A stretch of 64,000 nt of DNA. Source: Bedellia somnulentella (taxonomy: Eukaryota > Arthropoda > Insecta > Lepidoptera > Bedelliidae). The position numbers and the translations under genes were made by a program. The stretch covers positions 13,362,873-13,426,872 of the forward strand of contig OY755173.1 in NCBI GenBank assembly GCA_963576735.1, written 5' to 3'. Of this stretch, positions 23,141-33,712 are shown piece by piece (within the stretch, counting starts at the first letter, position 1; each line of letters opens with the position of its first letter). A model generated the notes under the pieces. The model saw nothing but the letters and a program-made list of their open reading frames with translations, was not told where the DNA came from and made no database searches.

Positions 23141-25915
23141 ATGCCTCGGGGAATTCATACTTCGAAAAGACAAAGCGGGTTTCAACAGAGAAAAGCCAAA
23201 AAGGCTAAAATGGATGAAATTCAGAGCATGTCCGGTTCTCTTTTCAAATATGTCACAAAAGCAGATAGCGGCCAAAGTTCAAGTAAAGTACCCGAGTCTC
23301 CTGCTGACGAAAGTAATGATTCACATCTTAGAGACTCACATTCAGATAGCAACATCGACAATACAGAATCAATGAAGACGACCCAGGACCTTGACGGAAT
23401 CAAAATAAATAATGAAAATGACGCCGTTAATGCTACTTTCGGAGATAGCATTAGCTTTGAAGAATCAGTTCAACACTTGAGAGATGTTTCACATTGGAGT
23501 TTACCGGTACCTGATAATGTTCGCATTGACATAATAAAAAAGGGCAGTGAACATTTCCAGAACAAAGAAGGTGATTCTCGTCATCTTTCACAGGAATGGT
23601 TTTATAAACCGATGCCTAGTGGTGAAAAAATTCTACGATCATGGATGGTATTTTCTCCTATATCAAATAACCTGTACTGTTTTTGCTGTCATTTATTTGC
23701 TGTCAGTAACATACAAACAACATTTACAACTGGATTTCAGAAGTGGTGAAAACTAAATCCTAAAGTATTGGACCATGAAACTTCATGTGAACATTTAGAA
23801 AATTTCGAAAAGTGGAAAACTTTGGAAATGAGATTAAAATCTCACACCACAATAGATGATGCAGCCTTGCAATTAATGAATACGGAAAAACAGAAGTGGA
23901 AAAATCTTATATCTCGATTATTAGATATAGCATTGTTTTTGGCTAAACAAAACCTAGCATTTCGTGGACATGATGAAACCAAAGGGTCGTCTAATAAAGG
24001 TAATTTCTTAGAACTAGTAAAACTGCTGTCAAAGTATGATGCAGTACTCAAAGAACATATACTATATTTGGAGCAGGAAAAATCACCTAAAGTAACATAT
24101 TTATCGCCAGAAATACAAAATGAGTTCATAAATGTTTTAGCTAATCATGTAAAATGTCAGCTTGTAAACGAAATTAAATCGGCCAAATATTTCGGTATCA
24201 TGTTTGATAGCACACCTGACGTTTCACATGTTGATCAAATGTCTGAAGTGATTCGTTATGTAAAAATTAATAATAGAAAAGTAGAAGTCAAAGAAGTATT
24301 CTTAGGATTCTTTCCTTTACATGGAAAAAAAGCAGCTGACTTAAGCGCTGAAATACTAAAGAAGCTTGAAAACGATGGCTTAGATATTATGATGTGTCGT
24401 TCTCAAGGTTATGATAATGCTGCAGTTATGAGTGGTATACACGGAGGAGTACAAGCTAATATAAAAGAAAAAAACAATAAAGCAATTTTTATTGGTTGTA
24501 TAGATCATTCAATTAATTTATGCGGCCAACATTCGTTCGCACAAAACGTGACTTGTGTTACATTTTTCGGAGCAGTGGAAACAATATTTAACTTTTTTTC
24601 AACTTCCACAAGCCGTTGGGAAGTGCTCCTCAATCACAGCAAAGCATCTGTTAAAAGACTTTCGACAACGCGATGGAGTGCTCATTACGGTGCAGTAAAA
24701 GTATTGGCTGAAAATTTTGATGGGATAATATCTGCAATTGAGGAACTATGTGACCAAGACGTAAGTTTAGAAACTAGAGGTGCTGCACAAAATCTTATGC
24801 CTGCTGTGTGCAATTTCTCATTTCTTTGTTTTCTTTTCTTTTGGAATGATGTGATAAGAGAAGTGAACAATGCTCAGATTGCATTACAAAGTAAAGGTTT
24901 ATGTGTTAATGAAATAATCATAAAACTAGAAGCACTTCATCTATTCATTGGAGAGAAACGGTTGCATCTAGCAGAAGAGGCAATAGATTTTGCTGTACAA
25001 AAATCGGAAAAATACAACATTTCGATGGAACGACGAATTCGTCGCAAGAAACGCATGCCCGGTGAGTTAGCGTCGTCCACCGATGCTGGACTTACACTTA
25101 GAGCGGAACTTCAAAAGGACATGTTAGAATGCATTGACAGATTCAATATTGAACTCGAAACAAGAGTAAAGTCCATTAAAGACGTAGCTTCATTGTTTGA
25201 GGTTGTGCAGTCAAAGACCTTGCTTTCGGCAAACACTGAACAGTTAAAATTAGCTATATCAAAATTTACTAACCTTTACGATGAAGTATCAGAAACAGAA
25301 TTCCTTTTAGAAATACCAAGATTGAGAAGACATTTAAAAGCGGCTAATATTACTGTTCTCTAATTGGGTGATACTGGACTTTTTGAAATTTATTAAAAAT
25401 CAAAAAATCAAAATCAATTTTATTTGCGTAAATGTGGTACAATTAAGATGTTGCATTATTACAATTGGTCCATCACATTTAACTATGTATGCTAGCATGC
25501 AAATATTTACATTAAAAAAAATTACAATAAATTTATTAGCTATATTTATTTAATTTAAATAGCCGCGAATTTCAAATCATATTATTATTCTGAAAAAAAA
25601 TCATTGAGTTCATAAAAACATTTTTCTATCAGCCATTTTTTTAGCCATATTGTGGAATGGGATTTTACAGAATCTCTTCCGAATCTAACGGTAGCACTAA
25701 AGTTATTTATAACAATATGTGCATCAGTAGCTTCATGTGAGAGAAGTTTCAGCAAATTAAAATTAATTAAAAATTATTTGCGGTCTACAATGACCGAAAC
25801 CAGATTAAACAATCTTGGTATTTTAACGATAGAACATGAAGCAACACAAAATATAAATTTTGAAGACGTGATTTCGGAGTTCGCTAGTGTCAAAGCTAGA
25901 AGGAAGAAATTTTAA
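23141..25915 (+). pseudogene. hAT transposase, zinc finger MYM-type 1-like, disrupted
   Basis: Segment 1 (23141-23746) starts MPRGIHTSKRQSGFQQRKAK and contains a TTF-type zinc-finger region (WMVFSPISNNLYCFCCHLF). It ends at a TGA (23747-23749) within FQKW*KLNP. The same frame continues to 25363 through the DUF4371 region (FGIMFDSTPDVSHVDQMSEV) and a TTRWSAHYGA block. A frameshift near 25363 gives NWVILDFLKFI, where the coding is cut by about 250 bp of unrelated AT-rich DNA. It resumes as VEWDFTESLPNL and the hAT dimerisation domain (SVASCERSFSKLKLIKNYLR), ending RRKKF at 25915. Full length would be about 840 residues, normal for the family. hAT transposases cut and paste their own DNA. With only three lesions, the loss of function looks fairly recent. 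Confidence 0.88.
25395..25648. other. Insertion of about 250 bp within the hAT transposase
   Basis: Coding similarity stops after LDFLKFI and resumes at VEWDF. The DNA between is AT-rich, begins with AAATCAAAAAATCAAAATC and TTTTATTTGCG, and has no coding similarity. It may be the 3' end of a retroelement in minus orientation, because the left edge resembles a reversed A-rich tail. The class is not certain. Confidence 0.6.
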
Positions 25916-26080
25916 TTTTTAACAAACTAAATTTGTTTTACATAATAAACAAATATTTGTAATAGGTACTCATATTTTAATAAAACGTAAATGATTGTAA
26001 GTTTTTTTTATTTTAACAGTTTCGATTGAGTTTTAGGGTGACACCTATAAAATCCGCCCCGGGTGCCACCTATGCTAGCA

Positions 26081-28880
26081 GGTGATATATGCTTTTGGCA
26101 TCATCAACAATAATTTATAATTTGTTTTACTATTTCTATTACTATCCTCACGCGTCTGCCAATATGGCTTAGTACGTTCGTCGTTCGTACGTACTTACGT
26201 ATAAGTTATTTGTGACATTCAAAAAACAGTTATGTTTAAGAATTAATTTTGATCTACATAAAAAGTATATGGTTTCCTATTTTCCTCTGACCTAGGAAAA
26301 TTGTGTAATCTCACTATTGATTACTACAAATGTACTACTCTGTACATTATGTCCTTTATATATCATAACAAATGGTGATAACATTACGCAAACGTTCCGT
26401 TTTGACCATTTTTTATCTCATTTGTACCACATTTGTAATGTAAAACCAATAGTTGGAGACCGCAAGTAAAATTGCTTCATTTGCTCGACCGGTCATTTAC
26501 TATCGCGAAATAGTTATTGCAAATCGTACACAAACATAGTAATCATGATATGAAGGGATGGCATGGCAGAGGTACTATCCTTTGGACTTTTAGTCCGTGT
26601 TCGAGACAGTGAATTCTTCATACAGGCAAAGGTGATCGCCGTGTCAATTTGTATCGGATTGACTAAGAAAATTTATTTACAAAACGTTATATGTTATTGG
26701 CCATAGTCCACTATGAACTATGTACCATAATCCAAGTGGGGGTTGGCAGACTAACAGTACGACCGTAATAGTAGACGGAACCGAGACGGTTTGAAGCCGT
26801 TTTCAAAGAATGAAATGATTCTGTGTACAATATATATTTAAGTGAGTTGTGTAGCGATGAATAAATATTTTTTTTTCTTTCAATATCCTACGAAACTGGG
26901 TTAAATCTTGCGTGCCTCCGGGAACAAAAGCCGTGACTCCAGATCGTTATCCCAACGTTCTAACCATGCGCCTACAGAGGCAGTAACATCAGCAGCAGCT
27001 GAGACTATAATGAATCAATTCATAATTTGCCAACCATGAAAAGACGGGGTTAAAAAAAGCACATAATTTTAAACGAATCTGCCAATTTATATATACAAAA
27101 GTTGTTGAATAAAACCAACGTTTTTTATTCGTTGCTCTGTCGTTGAACTAAAGTGAGATTTACAACTTAAGCAACTCGCAGGTCTTGGTCACGTATTTCA
27201 GTCTTGTCCAGCTATCAAATTATTTAACTTGCTGGAACAGAATAAGATAACTTCTGTTTAAACAGTGGCCATTCACCTGGGTATTGCAACTATAGGTAGT
27301 TAAAAATATTATATTTAACTAATAATTATTTTTAGAAAAACTATAATTACACACTTTAAAATTCATTTTTATCCACAATGATATTTGTGGCATTTGGTAC
27401 CATTTGGTACCACACTGGAATTGAATAAACCTGTTTAACCACAGTTAATACTCAAAATATATATTTTAATAGTTCTATGACCCTATAGAATAGTTTTAAT
27501 ATTGCTTCATTTTTTTTATATTATCAAATCCTTAACAAACTGAGCTTGACAAGGATTCGCGAAACCGGTAGAAAAAACAACCAACATAAAGTATTCGCTA
27601 CACGTGAGCCGTAAGTCACGTTACAAAACTATGGGAAAAATATACACTCATCGTTCTATGTGAAAAATTGACAGGAAACTCACCGAAAATCTTACGAAAA
27701 TTAAAGCTTTTTCACGAAAATTATTTAAGTAATGATACGTTCATCGCATTTGTGTAAAATCTAAGCAAGTTTATTCAAACAAGTTATACACCTGTATTTC
27801 CACTTGTGGTAATTTGAAGTTTTTATCTAGAACATCAACGGCAAACCTCCTTGACCGACCGCTTTGCACACTTTGCCTTTCACTTGCTCACTTCATTATA
27901 TTTACGATAAATTAGTCTCTACATCAATGTCGGCTTTTCATATCGTATTTTCCTTTTAATCGCTAAGCAACACTTTTTAAACTACATTTAATAAATTGCT
28001 GCATGAGAAAAGCTCAGAAAATATTTCAGTCATATTTCGCAGTAGACGTATGAGGCGACTAAGGGATTTGGGACAGGATGGTGGTCGTGTCAAGAAATTA
28101 ATAATAATTCTATCATATTTCCAAATTTAGTAGAAATAAACGAACAAATTTGTACTCGGTCAGGAAAAAAATTATTCAATTGTAATGCATTATAGCGTTT
28201 CGCTATCCAGAGAAATTTAAGACAAAAGCAATAATATAGAAACAAAAACCTTGAAACACAAAATCTTTATCGGAGTCAACGCAAATGCAATAACACGCGT
28301 GTTTTGCTATCGAATAAAATTATAGCAATTTTCTGCCATTTTCTATTACATCTAACACTTACATGTGAAAGCCAACGATGTCAATAGCATTTCATACGAC
28401 CGTATTTGCACGCGACTTGTAAATAATAATCATTGGCGAATACTGACTAGTGACTACCACTTTGCGATCCTTAGGAAGCAAGCAAAGACTTATTAGCATT
28501 AAAAATAGGAGTCCCAGACCTCTTGAGCTACATTAAGATGGTTCTAGAAATGTTTACTGACACGTTTTATTCTTGTCGTGAGGCTCTTGGAATAGGAATA
28601 CATCAAATACTGGAATATAAACCTAACTCATATCCAGTGTGGAGTATTTGCTTACTTTTAGTTTAGGAAAGAGATGGAAAGTATGAGTATATTTATTTGT
28701 TGTTGTAAAATCTTATAAGTGTACCCAAATATCAAAAAGTCATGGGCCACTACTAAAATTTATATTGAATAGATTGTCATAGTTTTAGGATAACCTATTT
28801 TCAACAAAAACATTGTTATGAATTCTATATTAATAAAGTGGTTATAACAATAAAGATATTACTAATAGGCAGCTTAGTGT
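26081..28880. other. Repeat-poor intergenic or intronic stretch
   Basis: No gene is supported. The only structure I recognise is the tRNA-like SINE head at 26905-26985 and possibly its body to the left. Confidence 0.5.
26905..26985 (-). repeat. tRNA-like SINE head, minus strand
   Basis: On the minus strand, GGCGCATGGTTAGAACGTTG resembles a tRNA A-box region and CACGGCTTTTGTTCCCGG a degenerate B box. The B box has lost TTCGA, so this is a decayed SINE head, not a tRNA gene. Its body would lie at lower coordinates. Confidence 0.5.
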
Positions 28881-28883
28881 TTT

Positions 28884-29630
28884 TAGGGTTCCGTAGCCAA
28901 ATGGCAAAAACGGGACCCTTATAGATTCGTCCGTCCGTCCGTATGTCACAGCCAGTTTATTCCGAAACTTTAAGAACTACATTATTGAAAATTGGTGCGT
29001 AGATGTATTCTGTAAACCGCATTAAGATTTTAAAATAAAATCTGAAAAAAAAAACCAAAATTTTTAGGGTTCCCCATACATAGAACTGAAACTCAATTTT
29101 TTTTTTCATCAAACCTATACGTGTGGGGTATCTATCAAAAGGTATTTGAAAATGATGTTGAGGTTTCTTATATCATTTTTTTCAAAACTGAATAGTTTGC
29201 GCGAGAGACTTTTCCAAAGTGGTAAAATGTGTCCCCCCCCCGTAACTTCTAAAATATGGGCATGATAAAACTGAAAAAAATATATGATGTGTATTACTAT
29301 ACAAACTACTAACGAAAATTGGTTTGAAAGAGATCTAGCCAGTAGTTCTATTTTTAAACGTCATAAATCAAATTACTTACCTAATTTATTAATTTTACTG
29401 AAATATATAACAATAATTTTACTATCACAGGCCTTACGCATAAAACGTGAACCATTGATGATTGTTACGTTATTTTACCTTATATTTATATAGTAGATAA
29501 CACGTCAATCAAACTTACAACGAACTACAAAAACTTATATATTACTATGTTACCTACCTGCTGCTAGTGCTGCTACGGAACCCTTCATTAGCGAGTCCAT
29601 CTCGCTCTTGGCCGCTTTTTATTTTTAATT
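28884..29630 (+). mobile_element. GGTTCCGTA-type repeat element, copy 2
   Basis: It starts TTTTTAGGGTTCCGTAGCC and has a short GTCC run (28929-28941). It matches copy 1 in reverse complement over about 500 bp (for example TGGGGTATCTATCAAAAGG). It ends CTACGGAACCCTTCATTAGC, then CTCGCTCTTGGCCGCTTTTT. Relative to copy 1 it has extra or divergent sequence at about 29385-29565, possibly the more complete form. Confidence 0.8.
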
Positions 29631-31290
29631 CTAGCGTTTATAGCCGGCAATATTCATAAAAATTAAAATTACTTTAAATAAGCAATTAAACTGAAATTAA
29701 AAATTCTTTGGCCAAGGATATTACAGCTGATGTCGTAGGTGACCGGTAATTAGCAACAGTTATATCAGGCCAATTATCATATTATTTGAAATATTATTTG
29801 CAAGGCTTAGTCTCGTCAAATGGGTTAGACGGTCATGGCAATCTAGATTTATGTTATACTATACTACTGGAACGCCCTAGCTTCGTACGGACGGCGTTAT
29901 TTTTCAACTATGGAAGGTTTCTTAAATCACTGCTCATCACCTCTTCGAAATAAAGTGTGATAATATATGGCCCATCAAACTCTTGGATGTAGTATATGCA
30001 TCTCTTGGATAGTATAGTTTTCTAGAAAGAAATTTCAAGATTGGTTCAGTATTTCCAAAGATTAGCCCTTACAAACAAACAGACAGTCAAAGTTACAAAA
30101 CTTAACCTCTTTCTAATATTAATATTACCATATATTACAGATATGTAAATTAGGCGATAGGCCTGCCCCCCATCACGTGAGTACACTGTCCATGCAAAAC
30201 GTGGGTACTCTGAGCACCAGGTGACAAAATCACGTGATGTTCAGAAGTATTAGTACCTCTGCCAACCCCTTCGGGGATATTCGGCGTGAACGTTTATGTT
30301 ATGTTATGTTATGTAAATTGTATATTTTATTGACTAGACTAATCAATAAAAAATGAGAAAACTTTAATTTTCCGCTCCTGTTTGTTATCATATAAGCAAA
30401 GATTTATTTATGATTATCTAAAATCTCTCTCTCTTCCATTTATAGTTCAAATAAATATAACGGTACTACTAGCCATTGTAACTCTGTACGATTCCGTATT
30501 AGGTACATACATCGCTTAGAGTTTCTAACTAACACTGCATAATGTTATATATCTAATCCAAATATCTACTATTTTATATAATATCTTCTATAAACAATCA
30601 AAGTTCCCCGACCCAGTGCCCTGTGATATTTGCTTGTTGATACTCCGTGTCATCCTTTAAATAGGAAATTGTACTCGTTTGAGTACAACAGTCGTATTTG
30701 TTTTGAGTGATAATTCAAAACATAAATACGCGACTCTGCTTAGTAATCAAATGAGCACACAAAAGTTCAAGATGTGCAGTTAAACTGGTACCATTTAATC
30801 TGACATACATTGCACACAACATAAAGTATTTATAAAAAACGGAATCAATTTTGACAAAAAAATTATGTATTTAAAATATTAATGAAGTCGGTTGAACACT
30901 ACATCCTCGGTTAAGTTTTGAACAGCTTAGACTTTGAACTAAGTTAAACATATGAAAAAATCATCAAGAAACAAAGAATATTTTTGTAAGTAATCTGTGA
31001 AGGAAATCATCGACTAAAACAAACATTAAAACGTAAATATACGATATAAGATTGCAAGAATGAAAGGAAAACATTCAATTTCATGCTCATTTACTGTTGT
31101 GTGGTTAATGCAAATTTTAATCATAATGTCTTCCTCGAGATGTTTTATAATTACAACAACGTTTCAATTTTATTAAATGGCCATTTTAAAACCAACGAAA
31201 TATATTTCTAAAGAACAAAAAATTACGAAAAAAAAATATTTTAGAAAAAACGCGTTTATGCTACTCTAAACCGTTTAACGCGTTTCTTCC
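29631..31290. other. Non-coding stretch with one SINE
   Basis: Only the SINE-B copy at 30148-30316 is recognised. The remainder is AT-rich with no supported ORF. Confidence 0.5.
30148..30316 (+). repeat. SINE-B copy with (TTATG)n tail
   Basis: The SINE-B body reads GATAGGCCTGCCCCCCATC, then GTGGGTACTCTGAGCACCAG, then GTACCTCTGCCAACCCCTTC and TTCGGCGTGAACGTTTATG. It ends in repeated TTATG. This copy lacks the tRNA-like head and the CGTGAGGAAACC core. Confidence 0.8.
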
Positions 31291-31620
31291 CGCTGTCGAA
31301 GTGTGAAGTGACTAGGGTATCGAGGCTTTCAGTGATTGTTAGGCGATGTGGCTGGAGACCCATCACCAAACATCCTTTATTTTACCATCTCTTTCTCTCT
31401 AAACTTCCAAAAGTGTCTGAGGAATTTTTAATTCATCAGAAGGGCAAGCACGAGCCGTGTTTAAACTAGTTATCGCGTGGGATAAAGCAGCCATCTCTTA
31501 CGCACTTACTTAGTATCGTATACTGCCATCTCATTCTAACCGTTATCGTGTCGATAAAATAGTGCTCGTGCTTGCCCTACAGCTCTGGCTAGTTGTGAGT
31601 ATAAGTGTATATGTTAAGCC
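31291..31620 (+). repeat. R1 copy split by a foldback element
   Basis: Plus-sense R1 from GAAGTGACTAGGGTATCG through GGAGACCCATCACCAAACAT and CTTCCAAAAGTGTCTGAGGA to about 31440. It resumes at 31579 with CAGCTCTGGCTAGTTGTGAG. The foldback at 31442-31577 interrupts it. Confidence 0.8.
31442..31577. mobile_element. 136-bp foldback MITE nested in R1
   Basis: GGGCAAGCACGAGC (31442-31455) is mirrored by GCTCGTGCTTGCCC (31564-31577). It lies inside an R1 copy whose two parts abut when the element is removed. A half copy at about 53395-53472 shares ACGCACTTACTTAGTATCGT. Confidence 0.75.
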
Positions 31621-31939
31621 AAAAAAATATATGTAAATATGTTGTAAGAACCGTTTTATTCATATGCAAAGTGACTTTGCAATTTCAATAAATTTCTCAA
31701 TTAGATTCGGGGTCACTAAAATGAAAATCATTATTGCATTAAACTTATTAAACATTTTTGATGACAAATGATTTATATAAATCTTGAAGCAAGTATATTG
31801 GATAAAGACAGTACTTCTGAATAAAAGAGAACTAATTTTCAAATTTAAATTCAGCTATAATACGAGTATGTATACCTTCTATTATGTCATTATTATTTTT
31901 AGCAATCCAGTTAATGTTAAGACATAAAAAACTTAATGT

Positions 31940-32250
31940 CAAGTTAAATTCGTGAGTTCCAATCCTGGGACGGGCCTACACCAATTTGTCTTTTCTAAAG
32001 ACATATGTGTGGTTAATTTATCATGGTTGTTAACGGTGAGGGAAAACATCGTGAGGAAACCCACATGGCTGAGTTGTACTTAGTCATGTGCCAGTGTATT
32101 CGTACAAAACGGTGATAGGCCTGCCCCCTATCAGGTGAGTACACTGTTCATGCAAAACTTGGGTACTCTGAACACCAGGTGACAAAGTCACGTGATGTTC
32201 AAAAGTATTAGTACCTCTGCCAACCCCGTTTATGTTATGTTATATGAAAA
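31940..32250 (+). repeat. SINE-B copy with degenerate tRNA head
   Basis: A B-box-like GAGTTCCAATCCTGGGAC is followed by the core TTAACGGTGAGGGAAAACAT and CGTGAGGAAACCCACATGG. The SINE-B body (GATAGGCCTGCCCCCTATC, GTACCTCTGCCAACCCCG) and a short TTATG tail follow. It is the longest copy in the window. Confidence 0.8.
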
Positions 32251-32774
32251 TAACCCAAGCTCTTTTCCACTAAACTATCAAGGTTGTTAAAAATACATCT
32301 ATAATACATATATTCTTTTTAGGTCATAATTTGATAAGAAGATACTAATTAAGTGTAGTAATTAACAGGATCCACCTTTTTAATTACCAACACGCAAACT
32401 TCGGTAAGGCGCATGGCGGCGCAAGCGCATCGCAACCGACAAATGAATAACCCATTGTTATGATGTAATGGAATACATGGGTTACCTAGATACATATCTT
32501 AAGTTCTTTTGAGGTTATGTCAAGAGGCTTCAAGTTATGATGATAAAAATATAATTGTGATATGAATACGTTTTTTGGTTAACTTATATTTCACGAGAAA
32601 AATTGCAATTAGAGCCCATACAATTATCATTTAAAAGTTCTAGGTTGATAAATCATCTCTTATGATAACCTAAATATGTAGTACGGTTAAAAGGCCACAG
32701 GCACTTTTTAAAATTACAGTAAGCATGCATTTTGTTTCTGGTACAAACAATAAGCATATTTTTAGTGTGATGTG

Positions 32775-32875
32775 GTTAGAAGAGACCAATAATCCTTGTT
32801 TGTATCAGATTTCTCTTAACGCAACTTCCAAAAGTGGCTGAGGAATTCCTTATCCTGAAGCTCTGGCCTGATGTC
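32775..32875 (+). repeat. R1 fragment
   Basis: GCAACTTCCAAAAGTGGCTG, AGGAATTCCTTATCC and GAAGCTCTGGCCTGATG correspond to the 3' half of R1; the sequence diverges upstream. Confidence 0.7.
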
Positions 32876-33239
32876 GACATTACAGTGGAAAAAGCAAAAG
32901 TAGTGCAATGTTATGTTTCAGTTCATTCAATGTATTATGTATTGCAATGCAAATACATATTGGATGACAGTAATACTTCGAAGGGGTCCAATTGCTTCTG
33001 AGAACTTGTGACTTGATTAATGATTTCCTTTGGTGTCAGCTTGAATTGCTGTTGAGTGTTAAACATGCGACGCAGTACTTTTCCATCTTATAAATCACTG
33101 CCACTGTACAGTTTCATACATAGATTCATTTATCTAGATATTCGTAGATGAAATGTGACTACTAAATGTAAAAAAAATAGACAATTTTCCACGTACTACA
33201 AATTTAGATGTTTCCTCTTTATAAAATATAGTATAACAT

Positions 33240-33420
33240 TATTTATAGCTCAATGGTAAGACCACCGCTAAATGAAGAGATGCGTGGTATCAGATATGTG
33301 TATAAAGTGCAGACAATTTTTTTGCTAATTTAAGGATTTTAACATTGAGGATAAACATCGCGAAACACATATATTGTTCTTAGTCACTTTGACTGACACT
33401 GTGAAAATAGTGCTACAATA
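33240..33420 (+). repeat. tRNA-derived SINE, degenerate
   Basis: The A box TAGCTCAATGGTAAGACC is clear. The B box is eroded (GTGGTATCAGATATG). A core-like TTGAGGATAAACATCGCGAA follows. Confidence 0.6.
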
Positions 33421-33579
33421 TCAAAGAAAAACCAAATACCAATTACGACAATGTATTGTGAGCGTGTGTTTTACGAAATATACTTTTCCGCTGTTTCTCA
33501 TAGTACACAGACACAGCTGACAATACATTGTTGACGATTCAAATAGATTAATTCCTAATATACAATTTTTCTCTCAAGA

Positions 33580-33712
33580 CTCAAGCGTTCATGCCGTATA
33601 TCCCCGAAGGTGTTGGTAGAGGTACTTATACTTTTGAACACCACGTGACATCGCCACCTGGTGTTTAGAGTATCCACGGTTTGCTTGGACAATTTTTCTA
33701 TTTAATGATATG
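33580..33712 (-). repeat. SINE-B copy, minus orientation
   Basis: GCCGTATATCCCCGAAGG, GTTGGTAGAGGTACTTATAC and GAACACCACGTGACATCG are the reverse complement of the SINE-B 3' half. Confidence 0.7.

Larger units (their letters stand above)
21401..26080 (+). mobile_element. hAT-family DNA transposon, inactivated
   Basis: The left end CAGTGGCGTAGCTAAGG is the classic terminus of this hAT group and is followed by a GC-rich palindrome (GGGGCGGCCCGCCCC). The right end, in reverse complement, reads TGCTAGCATAGGTGGCACC then CGGGGCGG, a diverged partner. GGTGTCACCC follows the left tip and is mirrored by GGGTGACACC at 26037-26046. The interior carries a broken ZMYM1-like transposase. An 8-bp target duplication is uncertain: the flanks are GGTGAAGG and GGTGATAT, identical only in GGTGA. 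Confidence 0.8.

Noticed and set aside
21393..26088. An 8-bp target duplication for the hAT element (GGTGAAGG and GGTGATAT)
   Set aside because: Only the first five bases agree and the exact right terminus is eroded, so it is not claimed.
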